Below are positions 11,445 through 21,422 of a DNA stretch of 28,146 bases, piece by piece. The stretch's first letter is position 1; each line of letters opens with the position of its first letter. The stretch is taken from positions 1-28,146 of the forward strand of contig JAHLTZ010000099.1 in NCBI GenBank assembly GCA_025786725.1. The letters run 5' to 3'. A model generated the notes under the pieces. It had not been told where the DNA came from, did not search any database, and saw nothing but the letters and a program-made list of their open reading frames with translations. The position numbers and the translations under genes were made by a program. Origin of the DNA: Syncephalis fuscata (lineage: Eukaryota > Zoopagomycota > Zoopagomycetes > Zoopagales > Piptocephalidaceae).

Positions 11445-13413
11445 ATGGCTGACTCTCAATCAGCGTCTACCGCTACTAAATCGGAAACGACTACCACGTA
11501 AGTTGATCAGAATGTAGCTATTAACGGCACACCTACTGAACTGTGGTGAAAATTCAGCACGGCGAAAGAACATGAACAAGTTGTCACGCCCTGGGATGTA
11601 AGTAGAATTTGCGTGGTATATTTAAATCTGTAATAATCTCTTTATTATACTGGGAGTATAGGTTGAAGGCGCTGTAGTGGATGGCCAGGCACAAGCAATT
11701 GATTATGACAAACTGGTTATTCAGTTTGGTACTCGTTCAATTGATGCTGCTTTGCTAGAACGCTTTGAGAAGTTGACTGGTAAAGCGCCACATATGTTTT
11801 TACGCCGTGGTATCTTTTTTTCTCATCGGCAAGTATTGCTTGATAAGCACATTTGTCATTTTTATATTAATTTTTTATTATTGTTATTATTAACAATAGT
11901 GAATTGACTCGTGTATTGGATCGATATGAACAGGGCAAACCATTCTACTTGTATACAGGTCGTGGTCCAAGCAGTGCTTCAATGCATCTTGGTCATATGA
12001 TTCCATTCATATTTTGTAAATGGTTACAGGATGTTTTTGATGTGCCACTTGTTATTCAGCTAACTGGTAAATATACAGTTTATAATTAATATGAGCTTAG
12101 TAATAAGCTGTTCTAATAGATGACGAAAAGTTTTTGTTTAAGAACAATCTGACTATTGAGGCATGCTTACAATATTCACGAGATAATGCCAAGGATATTA
12201 TTGCCGTAGGATTTGATCCAAAGAAAACATTTATCTTTTCCAATTTATCACATGTTGGGTAAGTAGAATATTAATAGATTAATAGATTAATAATAATGGT
12301 AATTAGTGGTGCATTTTATCATAATGTTGTCAAGGTATCTCGTTGTATTACATCCAGTGCCTCAAAAGCGACATTTGGATTTACGGATAGGTAGAATAAA
12401 TGAGCGATTGTTTATATAAATACTAATTATTTGATTTTATTAGCGATTGTGTAGGCAAACTGCACTTTGTGGCTGTTCAAGCTACACCATCATTTTCCAA
12501 TTCATTCCCTCATATCTTTGGCGAAAAGAAGGATATTCCATGCCTTATTCCATGTGCTATTGATCAGGTAGATATTCTATAATAATGTATTCAATAGACA
12601 GTTACTAACTAGAAAATAGGATCCATACTTTAGATTGACTCGAGATGTGGCACCTCGACTAAAATATCAAAAGCCTGCTTTGATTCATGCCAAATTCTTC
12701 CCGTCATTAAAGGTTGGCACTTTAATGATATTCAAATATACTGAATCTAATATTATTATTATTACTACTATTAGGGACCACAATCTAAAATGAGTGCATC
12801 TGATGATTCATCCGCCATTTTCATGAGTGATACACCTGCCAAGATTAAGAACAAAGTAGCTTATTAATAGTAATTACTCATATTGTGTTATTAATAATGT
12901 ATTGTAGATTAACCGATATGCATTCTCCGGTGGCGGTGACACCATTGAATTACATCGTGAACACGGTGGTAATCCCGATGTTGATGTGGCTTACCAATTC
13001 CTTGGCATGTTTTTGGATGATGATGCCGAATTAAAACAAATTCACGATGTAACTAGCTGAAATCAATTACTAATCACAATGTAGCTTACATGAAAACTGT
13101 AGACTTATCGTACCGGCGAATTGTCCACCAGTGAATTAAAGAAACGCTGTATCGAAGTGCTTCAAGGCATTGTTGGCGATTTCCAAGAGGCAAGAGGCAA
13201 CAAATACATCATCTACATTATAAACTAATACATTTGCTTACTCTACAGAAAAAGGCCCAAATTACCGATGCAGTAATTAGTCAGTTTATGGATGCATCTA
13301 AACAGATGGAATGGTCCGTTGCCAAAGCAGCTGCCAGCACTGCCCCAACCAGCGTAAACACTGCTTCGGATAGCACGAATCTTGAAACGGAAATTAAAGT
13401 TATTGCATCTTAG
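11445..13413 (+). CDS. WRS1: Tryptophanyl-tRNA synthetase, cytosolic type, complete
   Basis: Charges tRNA-Trp with tryptophan in the cytosol. Twelve exons: 11445-11497, 11558-11597, 11662-11828, 11900-12066, 12120-12258, 12307-12390, 12444-12567, 12620-12712, 12775-12855, 12908-13048, 13103-13189, 13249-13413; 446 residues, close to the ~430 of yeast. Class I signatures: HLGH at residues 116-119 within [17 protein letters not shown], and KMSAS at 294-298 in place of KMSKS, as is usual in eukaryotic TrpRS. It aligns without gaps to the animal and yeast enzymes around [20 protein letters not shown] and [20 protein letters not shown] Ser/Thr-rich N-terminus of ~25 residues precedes the catalytic region, and the C-terminus adds ~35 residues not obvious in yeast. 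Two introns (after 11828 and 13189) begin with GC rather than GT. No mitochondrial presequence, so a separate mitochondrial TrpRS gene is expected elsewhere. Confidence 0.96.
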
Positions 13414-13607
13414 CTGACAATAAATGAACATGACTCATTATTCGCACGTTCGGAGAAATTCTGGATGCCGAGTGTATAAAATTGATCGATTTGATTCCTA
13501 CAAATTCTACACAAATAAATACATTCATCACAACGCGGTACACATCACATTCTATTGTTATTTTTCACTTTTCCAGATCTCACTTTTGAATTGCATTTAG
13601 CAATCGC

Positions 13608-13634
13608 TGCTACTACTACCACTACTACCACTAC
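13608..13634 (+). repeat. ACT/ACC triplet repeat in the leader of the MIX17-like gene
   Basis: A run of GCT/ACT/ACC triplets ends about ten bases before the ATG at 13644. It lies outside the coding sequence and is probably part of the 5' UTR. In the opposite frame it would encode poly-Val, which produces a spurious minus-strand ORF. Confidence 0.7.
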
Positions 13635-13643
13635 ACATTCAGT

Positions 13644-14226
13644 ATGGCTCGTCGTCGTTCCGCCCCTATGCAGCAGCGCCGTTCGGCATCTACTATGGCT
13701 GCGCCAGCTCGTGCTGCACCTGCACCTCCTCCACCAGCTAGATCGGCTGCTGTAGCTCCACCGGCACCGACCGCACCCACTGCTACTGCCGCCGCACCTT
13801 CTCAAGGTCCAGGTCTTTTTGCTCAGGTAAGATTCATTGATGATCGTTATTAGTCATAATAATGACACAGTATGGAAATTCAAAACTTACTCTATTGATC
13901 TTGCGCGATGACGTATTTAGATGGCATCGACAGCGGCTGGTGTTGCCGTAGGTTCGGCAGTTGGCCATACCCTTGGTGCCGGTCTTACCGGTATGTTTAG
14001 CGGCAGTGGTAGCGAGGCAGCTCCCGCTCCAGCGGCCGAACAGCCTGCTCCTCAGCCATACTACGCACAAGCCAACACGACAACATCGTCGGTAGGCGCT
14101 ACTTGCGAGGCAGATGCACGCGCTTTTACGCGCTGTATCGAACAAAACAACGGTGATATGAATTCCTGTCAGTTCTATTTTGATATGCTTCGCCAATGCC
14201 AGCAATTCCAGGCCAATAGCATGTAA
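13644..14226 (+). CDS. MIX17: Twin-CX9C mitochondrial protein, MIX17/CHCHD2/CHCHD10 family
   Basis: Two exons, 13644-13826 and 13921-14226; 162 residues. The N-terminus is basic and rich in Arg, Ala and Pro (MARRRSAPMQQRR), as expected for mitochondrial targeting in this family. Residues ~62-86 form the glycine/alanine-rich hydrophobic segment (GVAVGSAVGHTLGAGLTGMF). The C-terminal CHCH domain has two perfect CX9C pairs, Cys123/Cys133 and Cys144/Cys154, the substrate pattern for Mia40-driven oxidation in the intermembrane space. Family members act in cristae organisation and respiratory regulation. The ATG at 13644 is preceded by an ACT/ACC-rich leader at 13608-13634. Tandem with TrpRS (231-base gap). 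Well supported. Confidence 0.95.
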
Positions 14227-15151
14227 TTGTCGAGCTCATCACGACTGATAATAAAGAAAATCAATGCATTAATTTTATTATAGATTTAGCGCATATAAAA
14301 CTAAAATACTTTGTAATTAGCTTAATTTATAGTGTATTACTGTGGAATTTTTTATCAGTGTTTAATTCAAATATAACAAAACATAGTTACTATTCCACTG
14401 TTTAAGTATAATAAGCAAAACAAATAGATTTGTAATTATGAACTTGCCTAGAGTAATAGTTGCTTTGTATTAATAATACTAAAAATATTGTTCTATAAAA
14501 TACATTGAAATAATATTTAGGTCAGCACTGTGTCTACTCAACTAGCTATTCAGATGAATAAGTAGATGTAATTGTTGGTATAGTAATATGGATTAGATAT
14601 TGATAAACACAAACTTATTGTGTGCAAATGAAACGACCATATTTATAGCTCGTGTAAATTGTTTGTATGCATTTGACGATTGTAAAATAATAACAATATT
14701 AAATTCTACAAATAGCATGTAGCAGAGTGGTAGATTTGATAGTAACTTTAATTATACTGAGGCTATAATTAAATTAATATATTAATTTTATTTGCATATT
14801 ACCGATGTTTTATTATTTATATTATCGCTAGCATATAGTATACAAGTTTGAATTTAAAATTAATAATGCGATAGTAAAAGCACAATATGTGCATTATTTA
14901 GTATTTTTATAAGCTGCTATAATAATTTGATTCAACACTAGCGCATATTCATCCATTAGTATTATTTTGCGCTATACTTTGATTTACGTAATGGAAAAAT
15001 AAAATGGCCAGTCGCGTAATTATAGTTTTAAACAAATTGATTAAAAATGGCGTCAATAACAGTAATAATTATCAATCAATAATACTAGTTATAATAATAC
15101 TAGTGTTTTAATATAAATGGCAATAGCATATTGTACAATGAATAGTAGATG
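14227..15151. other. AT-rich convergent intergenic region
   Basis: Lies between the 3' ends of the MIX17-like gene (+) and the seven-helix protein gene (-), so no promoter is required here. No ORF of note. A short 15-bp tandem duplication sits at 15078-15107 (AATAATACTAGT at 15078 and again at 15093). Otherwise low-complexity AT-rich DNA. Confidence 0.6.
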
Positions 15152-16148
15152 TTAGTTATCAGCTAGTGAAAATTCATTGGCAGTCTCAGTTTGTGGGATA
15201 TTTGGCGTATGAGTGGTTTTTGGACAGCTGGACAAAGTGGCTCTTCGCGTACCATTACAATGCCGTATTAGAATAGTTGAGGAAGTTACCCTAGTTAGAG
15301 TTAGTATTGCCATTCTACTAGCAAAATTATTAACGTTCTTACCAATCAACAAGGACAAATATTTCGGATAAATCTCCAAATGCATCAAAAATAATAATTG
15401 CTCCACAAACTAGTTTGCATAACATCGCTAAACACATTACTTGAATGCCTTCACGTGCCAGCCTTCTCCAGGCGTCCGAGCCGAACATCCTGTACTGTTG
15501 GTGTGCAACGTAGGCAAAGATAGTTGTAAACATCAACTGGCTTGGTGCTTCAATGCCCATCCAGATCCATGGAAGATAGTATGGGTAGTAAAAGGTACAC
15601 CCACGCTTTAGGTCGATGAGTATCGGACAAATTGCCCACGTAATTATAGAAATTATTATTTGTGGCAAAATAAATATTATTCCAACTATAAGAACCCATC
15701 GTTTTCGAAGTAGAATTAAGTATGCCTTTTGTAGTATTATAGCACTGTTGCACATCGAAGAAATGGCAAGACCAAATGCCAAATACCAAATCGCCATTCG
15801 ACAAGTAAGATATATATAGGACATTGCTAACATAACACACATGACCCAGGTAATACCAAATATCGGCGATATGATACAAAACCAGCCTGAAAGCACGCGT
15901 GGGCGGCTTTTGATCATTTTAAAGGCAATGCCTAGATTATTGAAGAATATCCAGGCAAGAACGATATTAATGAGTACCTGTCTTTGTAAGCCTTCAAGGC
16001 AGTCTTTTGGCGTCTTGGTTTGTGACTCTCGCTCTATTAGAACCGAAGGATCTATCTCACCGAGCGGATGCAGCGGAATACCAAGCACATATGTGGCGTT
16101 TACTAGCCATTTTGTACCGAGCTGGTCGTTATTGTAAAAGACGGGCAT
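15152..16148 (-). CDS. Putative seven-transmembrane receptor-like protein
   Basis: Two exons, 16148-15343 and 15290-15152; 314 residues. The 52-nt intron has GTAAGA, a CTAAC branch box and CTAG; without it the frame ends at a stop inside the intron, six bases past the donor. An N-terminal region of ~60 residues is followed by about seven hydrophobic segments: ~58-77 (QVLINIVLAWIFFNNLGIAF), ~85-107, ~118-142, ~147-174, ~189-213, ~232-255 and ~257-275 (LSEIFVLVDW plus VTSSTILI across the splice). A hydrophilic Ser/Thr-rich tail of ~40 residues follows, which fits a cytosolic C-terminus. Short loops, a final tail and no signal peptide resemble a fungal GPCR-like receptor, but no family motif is recognisable, so ligand and coupling are unknown. 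A multi-pass transporter subunit is the alternative. Confidence 0.75.
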
Positions 16149-17511
16149 AGAATTAAAAACAAATGCAAATTTAAGGGCTAGAAAGTTGAGCTTGAAACAG
16201 AATTAATGTATATATGTGCCAGATAACTAACAAAATGTAAAAATACAAGGTTAAGTCTCAAGTTGCTAAGTAGTGCAACATGTAACTACCTCAGGCGCTA
16301 CCATCTCAATACAACGGTTGGTAATTAAATCAAGTACCTCGCATATTGGAGATATTCATTTATTTGGGGATACGCTAAGGCAAGACGCCCTATGCCTGCA
16401 TTTGGTTCATCATGCACGAGGCCACCAGTTGGATAATAGACATGCGTAGCCGATAAAACGATATCATAATTTGTACTGCATAAATGTCGACACCATTTAA
16501 CATCAAAACAGGAGTGTAGCACAGATAAATTAACGAACGCTTTTGGACAAAAACCATTACTGCAGTTACCGACTTTAATCGATTTTACTGAGCAGAAAGT
16601 GAATATTTCAGTATATCATTTACCGCTTATTCTTTGCATTGTACATTAAATGAAGCAATATGCATCCGCCATGCTACAGACATATACAGAAGTGGTGGGC
16701 ATGCTGCAGTAGCCAACCCTGCAAAAGGCTGAATTGGAAGTATAGGACTGTATTGCAGTGTGAAGACTAAGCGGCATATTCATTATGAAAATAGGCGAAT
16801 CACAAAGATAACAAAGAAATTGCTGCAAGGATGCAAGATCGGTACTGATAACCACATGGACAGGCAGAAACTGTACCACCAATGAGGTCTAGACCAAACA
16901 GATAGTTTTGTTTGTAGTTTTAAATAATTGCCCTTCATTAGTTTACAAGCTATGAACAACAGTCCATTGGTGGCAGGAATAATGCCGATAAACTTTGTCA
17001 ATGGTACTAAAAATAAGCACCTTAGTTTGATCGGCATGCGCAATGTAACAACAATACATTGTAGTTATAGATTATTGCTAAATAAAGCAGGTTTATATAT
17101 ATATGTAATAGTAATATGGTCTATTTAAATCATTAATTGTAACTTAATAATAATAACAAACAATTTTTTGTCACAAATATCACATACGTAGTATTAGTTA
17201 TTGCTCACAAGACATTATTCTTGAAAGTAATAAGTTTATATATTATGCAAAATATTGTAAATAGAAATTTCTTGGGTGGCAGTTCACCATAAATGCATGT
17301 TGATGCTTTGCAATACACGATCTAGCAAATGCTTGTGCAAATATTTCTAGCAATTATACGGTGCTACTGCAAACTACCGCATGATCTATAGATATAGACT
17401 GCCAAATAAAGTAATGCTGTATTGCGACAAGCACACATAATTGTAAGCTAGAATTTAGATATTATCCGTTAACTGAATAGATTCTGCGTAAGAATTTGAT
17501 ATGGTATTAGT
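16149..17511. other. Intergenic region between the seven-helix gene and reductase A
   Basis: About 1.36 kb. It must contain the promoter of the seven-helix protein (right of 16148) and the 3' end of reductase A (left of 17512). Small ORFs at 16325-16522, 16646-16882 and 16783-17043 (minus) and 16928-17128 (plus) overlap one another, lack motifs and do not join through plausible introns, so I do not call them. Confidence 0.5.
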
Positions 17512-19016
17512 TTATTTACTTTTACACAAGCATGATGGAGTTTTCCCGAGTATGCCGGCACAAAGATTTTCAACTGCTGTAACTGCCATTGCATTGCGTG
17601 TCTCATGCGTTGCACTAGCAATGTGTGGTACAACAATGCAGTTTTTTAGTAATAGTAATTCGTGATTTGCTGGCAATGGTTCGGGCACAGCTACATCCAA
17701 ACCGGCACCGTATAACCGGTTTTCTTTCAGTGCTCGCACAAGTCCATCTTGATCAATAACACCGCCACGTGCTGTATTTACCAATATTGATGACGATTTC
17801 ATTGCGCAGAATTCATTGTAGCCAAGTATATTGCGTGTTGTATTATTAAGACTACAGCAAACACAGAGAATGTCCGATTCTTTTAACAATGTATCCAGCG
17901 ACACAAATTCGCCATTGACCTCGTCTGCTTCTGGACGCGGCGAGTTACCGTGATACAAAATACGACCTACGTTGAATGCACGCAATCGTTTTGCCGTAGC
18001 CAAACCAATGCGTCCCATGCCAAGAATGCCGACAGTCTTGCCTCCGATGTGCATTCCTGATCATTTTTTCAGTTAATTTAATATTATATAAATTTAATTG
18101 CACTAACCTCGTATCCAACTCTGTAGCCATACTCCTTCCTTATAGTAATATTAATAACTGCAAACATCAACCCATTTAAAAAATACCTTTTCCATTCGTG
18201 CCGCATCAATGGCCTATTGCCAATGCATCAATAATAGGAATTGTGAACATATCATTTTCCTACCTCATTGAGCCTTCGAGCAACTGCCAATACCAGGGTA
18301 ACAGTAAGATCAGCACTGGCGTCAGTAAGCGCATCAGGTGTATTACATACGGTAATACCGTGAGTTTGAGCTGTTTCTACATCAATATGATCAAAGCCGG
18401 CCGACATGGTTGATACAATCTAAATAAGCGTTAATCCAGCTATTTTCTAGCGTATTGTACTAATCAGCATACTTTTAAGCTGGTTCCTTATTATTTAAAA
18501 AGTATGTTTGGTATTAGTGATAATGTTTAGATCAAACAATATGATGGAGCTGCGTACCTGCATATGTAAGTACTTCTTTATTGATCGGCAAATCTACTTT
18601 GCATAGTATACCGTTTACGCCTGTAAGTAACAAGGCCATTAAATTAGATCTACGTATATGATGCGCTAATAAAAGCACGCTACCTTTTTTTAACAGTTCA
18701 TAAAATGTTTGCTGTGAAATAATTTGTTCATGCTCCCATTGCTCAATGATCCATCCGTATTTCCTATTTATTTGTTAATAATGGTAATAATTCATTTATA
18801 TTCTTACCTTGCCCTCTCATTCAGCAGTTTCTGTCCTTCATGTGGAAGCGGAAATGTAACTACTATCCGCTGTGTATTTTGAATTGGCGATCGTTTAATT
18901 CTTGATGATTTACAATTTGTAAGTGATCTGCTAAAAGGTACGAGTATATCGCGTGCCAGAAGAATGTTTGATTGACCGAAAGTACCGGTGATTTGCTTGG
19001 TGCTTATTTCTTCCAT
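17512..19016 (-). CDS. Reductase A: glyoxylate/hydroxypyruvate reductase-like D-2-hydroxyacid dehydrogenase
   Basis: Eight exons in transcript order: 19016-18808, 18763-18684, 18620-18558, 18486-18473, 18419-18264, 18213-18187, 18138-18108, 18056-17512; 374 residues. The family reduces glyoxylate or hydroxypyruvate with NAD(P)H. The Rossmann motif is GMGRIG, followed by SPRP where GRHPR-type enzymes accept NADPH; the catalytic triad is Arg290 (NTARGG), Glu319 (PEP) and His338 (PHIASAT). An N-terminal extension of ~47 residues precedes the usual start of the family (RIVVTFPLP); it contains EISTK, also seen in copy B, and its function is unknown. The 14-nt exon encodes the TSLK stretch before IVSTMSAGFDHID. 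Its catalytic exon shares a nearly identical tract with copy B. Length is otherwise usual, and no frame damage is visible. Confidence 0.92.
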
Positions 19017-19613
19017 TTTAAAGAGTTATAATAGTAATATTGTGTATTAAATTGCTGATCTGAACGGTAAGAAAATCATGCTAAAGCGTAGACGTAGACA
19101 AAACTCCACATACCTAACTGCTTTTAAATTAATCTCATCAATAAATAGCCTCTTTGCATTAAGCATATGCGCGAGATATCCAATGCCTCAGGGGCAATAC
19201 CAAGTCTATGTAAACTAAGGCTTCGCTAGGGGTAGCGTTAAGGAGATTGATTGTCTGATATTGTGGCGTACCAAATCACAGTCATTAAGATTTGACTATA
19301 CGGGTGTGTAGTTTAATGCATTCTATTGTTATGCAGTAGTGACCATTAATCGAATATAAAAGCATTTACATTACATTGCATGTATTTATTTAGCAATGCT
19401 TTAAAAATGGCCAATTGTTTTATTGAACATTACATAATGTTTGCAATGATTTTTATGCAAATTTGTCTACTAACATATGCAAAAATGCTAACAATATTTA
19501 TTTAAATAATAGTATAGATAGTTAGAATAATAGCTAAATAATAAAATCATATACTCAATGAAATTATTAAACTTTTAAATGGTTTATAATAAAACATATG
19601 TACATGGCATTGA
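19017..19613. other. Intergenic spacer between reductases A and B
   Basis: About 600 bases, AT-rich, with no ORF I would call. It contains the promoter of copy A (right of 19016) and the 3' end of copy B. I see no clear sequence similarity between this spacer and the other spacers of the array. Confidence 0.5.
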
Positions 19614-21130
19614 TTACAATGAATAAGGTAATGGTTTTGCCATTAATCCAGCGCAAAGATTTTCAACAGCAGTAACCGCCATTGTGTTGCGTGTCTCGTG
19701 CGTTGCACTAGCAATGTGCGGTACAACAATGCAATTTTTTAACGACAATAACTCATGATTTGCCGGCAATGGCTCAGGTATTGCTACATCTAGACCGGCA
19801 CCGCATATCTGGCCTTCTTTCAGTGCTCGTACAAGTCCATCTTGATCAATAACACCGCCACGTGCTGTATTTACCAATATTGATGACGATTTCATTGTGC
19901 AGAATTCATTGTAGCCAAGTATATTGCGTGTTGTATTATTAAGACTACAGCAAACACAGAGAATGTCCGATTCTTTTAACAATGTATCCAGCGACACAAA
20001 TTCACCATTGACCTCGTCTGCTTCTGGACGCGGCGAGTTACCGTGATACAAAATACGACCTACGTTGAATGCACGCAATCGTTTTGCCGTAGCCAAACCA
20101 ATGCGTCCCATGCCAAGAATGCCGACGGTTTTGCCTCCGATGTGTGTTCCTATTTAATGAATATTAGTTATGTTACAGCATCACTAAATTTTCATACCCA
20201 AAATCCAGCTTTGCTCCCAAGTTCCTGGCTAAGTTATTTAAAAAATGTTAAAAGCGGTGTAAAATAATTACAGTTGTATACTTACTCTGCCTTCACGCAC
20301 AGCATCAATGGCCTGAATGATAATGACAGTTAATGTATATTTTAGTTACTTTTTATTATTACCTCGTTTAGTCTGCGTGCAGTAGCCAATACTAGCGTCA
20401 CTGTCATATCTGCGCTGGCATCTGTAAGAGCGTCGGGAGTGTATCCTACTTGGATGTTACGCTTTTTGGCAGCTTTTAGATCAATATGATCATAACCGAC
20501 CGACATGGTCGAAACCACCTATTGATTAGCCAATTTAGCTAGCCTACACTTTATTGAACGTGCTTCGAATCTATTATACCTTCAGTTCGTTTCCTGCATT
20601 GACGTCAATAGGAAGAAACCAAGCTATATAAAAAACACTTACCTGCCTCGTAAAACATATCGTTTCCAATAGGTACGCCTAGTTTACAAATAATTCCATT
20701 TGGTTTACTTGCAGACAGGGCAAGTAGAAGATTGCAGGGAATCGTTGTATCTTTTCTCCATTGTATCAGAGACCAGCCATGCTGCCTATCACTACTGTTA
20801 GCATAACTAGATTATCGAGTATTTTGGCACTTGCTTCACTCTGTCCTCCAAAACACGCTGGCCATCAGGTGGAAGGTAGTAAGTGGCTAGAATGCGCGGG
20901 CTACTGGGTTTACTTCCGGGCGTAACATGAACATATTTGGACAAATCCTCAGCTTGAAGTAGCAGATCTGGTGGTGTTGCAATATGCGCAATAGATAGCT
21001 CTTTGGTCGTTATGTCATGCTGTAAAATGATATCGAGAACGCTTGGTGTTTGTGTTGTGTGCTTCATATTGGTGAAATATATTACCACTGAACGATGTGT
21101 TTGCAAAAAAACAGCTAAACGCTTTCGCAA
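19614..21130 (-). CDS. Reductase B: glyoxylate/hydroxypyruvate reductase-like D-2-hydroxyacid dehydrogenase
   Basis: Seven exons: 21130-20831, 20781-20643, 20593-20580, 20518-20363, 20312-20286, 20228-20198, 20149-19614; 400 residues from the first ATG, or 379 from the in-frame ATG at codon 22. GMGRIG Rossmann motif; catalytic Arg319, Glu348 and His367. The first donor (GTGCCA after 20831) is weak, but it is the one that keeps the spacing [11 protein letters not shown] equal to LLNERARK-YGW in copy A. The 139-nt second exon merges two exons of copies A and D, so an intron has been lost. The N-terminal extension (~76 or ~55 residues) carries DITTKELS, resembling EISTKQIT of copy A. The start codon is the least certain part. 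Confidence 0.88.
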
Positions 21131-21422
21131 ATTTATACTAAAGCTTTTGCAATAACTTATTTTAAATATGAAGGCTTAGTAACCATTGCCAAGTTATACA
21201 AAATATAGATAACGCTGATACTCATGTTATTTAAATTTATTGGCTCGGCAATTTACACGAAATTAAATAAATTTAGTATTTGCCAGCAATAAGTTGGGCT
21301 GAAGTAAAAGCCGGTCTATTTAGTTTCGCTTGGTTTATAAAATAATTACAACGTTTTTAAATTGTATCAATTTTGCCTTGATATAGGCTTATTGGCGGTT
21401 TATTATAGCCGACATATTAATG
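21131..21422. other. Spacer between reductase B and pseudogene C
   Basis: About 290 bases, AT-rich, with no ORF or RNA gene recognised. It would hold the promoter of copy B. Confidence 0.5.

Noticed and set aside
13545-14205. Minus-strand and alternate-frame ORFs across the MIX17-like gene
   Set aside because: They are low-complexity shadows (poly-Val, Arg/Ser-rich) of the Ala/Pro-rich CHCH gene, whose twin CX9C motif fixes the true frame.
15317-15342. A 25-nt intron in the seven-helix gene ending at the first TAG
   Set aside because: Too short compared with the other introns here and out of frame; the 52-nt intron ending after a CTAAC box keeps the frame.
16325-17128. Several short ORFs between the seven-helix gene and reductase A
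   Set aside because: They overlap in different frames, show no motif and cannot be joined by plausible introns.
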